Assembly (NCBI GenBank): GCA_008711295.1
Contig: VUYV01000182.1
Location: 583,527-647,526 of the forward strand
Source of the DNA: Anarhynchus alexandrinus
Taxonomy: Eukaryota; Chordata; Aves; Charadriiformes; Charadriidae
DNA: 64,000 nucleotides
Direction of reading: 5' to 3'
The notes below the pieces were generated by a model, which saw nothing but the letters and a program-made list of their open reading frames with translations, did no database searches and was not told the DNA's origin. This document shows, in pieces, positions 62,343 to 64,000 of this stretch; within the stretch, counting starts at the first letter, position 1; every line of letters starts with the position of its first letter. Made by a program: the position numbers and the translations under genes.

Positions 62343-64000
62343 GGAACCTTCTAATAGAAGCCAAATTAATAGATGGTCTGTGTTTCCTTCTATTTATTTA
62401 TAAAAATAGTAAATATTAAACCAAAAATATTAGATGAACAAAATACTAACATACATATGCAAAAGTCAACTTGTTTATAGATGTAGCTGTTTTTTTTTTT
62501 TCTTTTTACCCCAAATTGCTGTATTCTGCTTTCAGATTTCTCCAGTTTGCCAAGAGAATGAGTAGGCTGGAAGGAAGCTTTCTGGCACAGTATCTCCAAA
62601 TAAGCAGAGTTACCAGATAAATAATTTTCCCTTTACGAAAATACCAGATGAAGTACATTGCTGAAAAGCAAGAGCCTTGGATGACATGCCAACAACAGAA
62701 GTTACAAAAACTAAAAAAAAACCACAACAAAGCCCAACCCAAAACACCAAACAAAAACCACCCAAACAAAACTGAAAATAACATACATTGATTTCTGCAT
62801 TCATGAGAAAGAGTTCCGAGTATAACCCCGCAACTTTGTGTTGCGAAACTCCCTAAGGACATATAGTTAATTAAGGATTCTCTTTATGTCAAACTTGCAT
62901 TCAAATGCATCACAACATCCAGGGGACTACAGATTTGGATTCATTTTGTGCTAATGGAGTCATCTGACACAGGTAGGAAGATAAGAATTTCCTCCAACTC
63001 TCTCCTCTGGAAAAGAGGCAATACCTGATTCTTCCTGTACTAGAACTTAATTTCAGATATCCACATGCAATTAAAAATGACCCTGTACTTAATCTAAACC
63101 ACCCTGAGGGTAAATAGGGCTGAATGAGGAAACTATTTGAAGGAAATAAGCCTGACTCCATCACCTTTCTTCCCCCCTCAAGTCCTCTGAGAATTGGAAG
63201 TGTATCAGATAATAACAAGAACTTTAACTCCTCTTAAGGAGATAAAAGCTGTTTGTGATCTGGTAATGTTAATATTTCATGCCTTGGACTAACCAATTGC
63301 AAACCAAATTCCTCTTTAAGGTTTCTTCCAAGGAGGGACTGGGATTTAAATAACTCGAGGCAAAGCAACTTGTCTTTACTGGAAAACATATTGCCTAAGC
63401 ATTGCAGAATTGGGACAGAGCCCTCAATTTCTAAAATCATATTTGATCCCCATATGCAGTTTTCTGGGAACAAATACTCTTCTGGAAAATGTGCGTGTAG
63501 AGATCAGAATGGTGAAACAGACTCAATAAAGCTCCTTCCTGTATTTTAACAAGTACTTTCAAAGAGAAAGATTGTCAGAAAAGTAAACAGTTGAATTAGA
63601 AAATGAAGGCTAATTGATACAGATATTTCTTTTGCATTCATTTTTAAAGCTTGGTCAAACTATGGAAAAATCCATTATCAGTATCCTCCCCTATTAGCTG
63701 AAAATCCAAACTATCTCCTGCTGATCTACATTTCAAACTTGCAATTCCACAGTGACCTTTTCAATCAGTTTATGATAGTATTTCTTTCTCTTCTAATTTG
63801 GCTATTGATAAATGTTGACTAGGTGCACACTATTTACCAAGAGCTTCCCATGCTAGTATCTAAAAATCCAAAAATAAGTATCATTGGCAATATCAGAACT
63901 AAACAGCAATGGAAAACCAGGACATGAATTAAGAAACTTTACGATTGGATTCAAAAGTCAGGAATTTAGAGAAGTCAAAACAATTAGAACACTCTCTCTT

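Larger units (their letters stand above)
50260..64000 (-). other. USH2A: USH2A intron 37, 3' part (at least 13.7 kb)
   Basis: Everything upstream of the exon 38 acceptor up to the window edge. I found no further usherin exon by FN3 motif. It contains a MIR-like tail (51010-51060), a hairpin (54897-54923), a candidate LTR (54053-54230), an old CR1 (57005-57667), a 93-codon ORF of unknown meaning (60580-60858), a poly-A run at 61422-61438 and CCAAT/TATA-like sequence at 62296-62342. The rest is unremarkable. Confidence 0.8.

Noticed and set aside
1..64000. Prokaryotic systems, CRISPR arrays, tRNA or rRNA genes
   Set aside because: No regularly spaced identical repeats, no clover-leaf or rRNA signature, no dense gene packing. 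The window is intron-dominated vertebrate DNA.

Overview
The window is vertebrate nuclear DNA and almost certainly avian. Evidence is the presence of several CR1 LINEs with the bird-type 3' end (tandem ATTCTATG-like octamers), no mammalian Alu or L1, AT-rich introns, and short GT-AG exons on the minus strand. There is no sign of bacterial or plasmid organisation, and no tRNA, rRNA or CRISPR locus was seen.

One protein-coding gene is recognisable: the middle of USH2A (usherin), read on the minus strand, so transcription runs from 64000 towards 1. Eight consecutive coding exons can be placed at 50259-50080, 29098-28948, 28775-28633, 21290-20662, 10268-9934, 6309-6187, 3456-3293 and 1061-852. 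Their lengths are 180, 151, 143, 629, 335, 123, 164 and 210 nt. Every junction has GT..AG ends and the phases chain without a break, giving 1,935 nt of coding sequence (about 645 residues) with no stop. All of it is fibronectin type III (FN3) repeat sequence. The exon lengths and phases agree with human USH2A coordinates that I recall from variant names (c.7120+1475, c.7595-2144, c.8223+1, c.8559-2, c.8682-9, c.8845+1). That corresponds to human exons 38-45, roughly residues 2374-3019 of about 5,200.

Layout from right to left, which is 5' to 3' of the gene: intron 37 (at least 13.7 kb, with an old CR1, a candidate solo LTR and an unexplained 93-codon ORF); exon 38; a 21-kb intron 38 (with a 0.9-kb CR1 keeping part of its reverse transcriptase frame, a C-rich/G4 pocket, microsatellites and MIR-like relics); exons 39 and 40 separated by only 172 bp; a 7.3-kb intron 40; exon 41; a 10.4-kb intron 41 (CR1 copy and an assembly gap); exons 42-45 with introns of 3.6, 2.7 and 2.2 kb carrying two further CR1 copies; then 851 bp of intron 45.

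No new multi-gene system was found. The points most worth a second look are: a pair of inverted CR1 ends, identical by eye over about 133 bp, flanking exons 42-44; a 19-T run inside the exon 41 splice acceptor; two weak 5' splice sites; the candidate LTR near 54.1 kb; and the small ORF near 60.6 kb.
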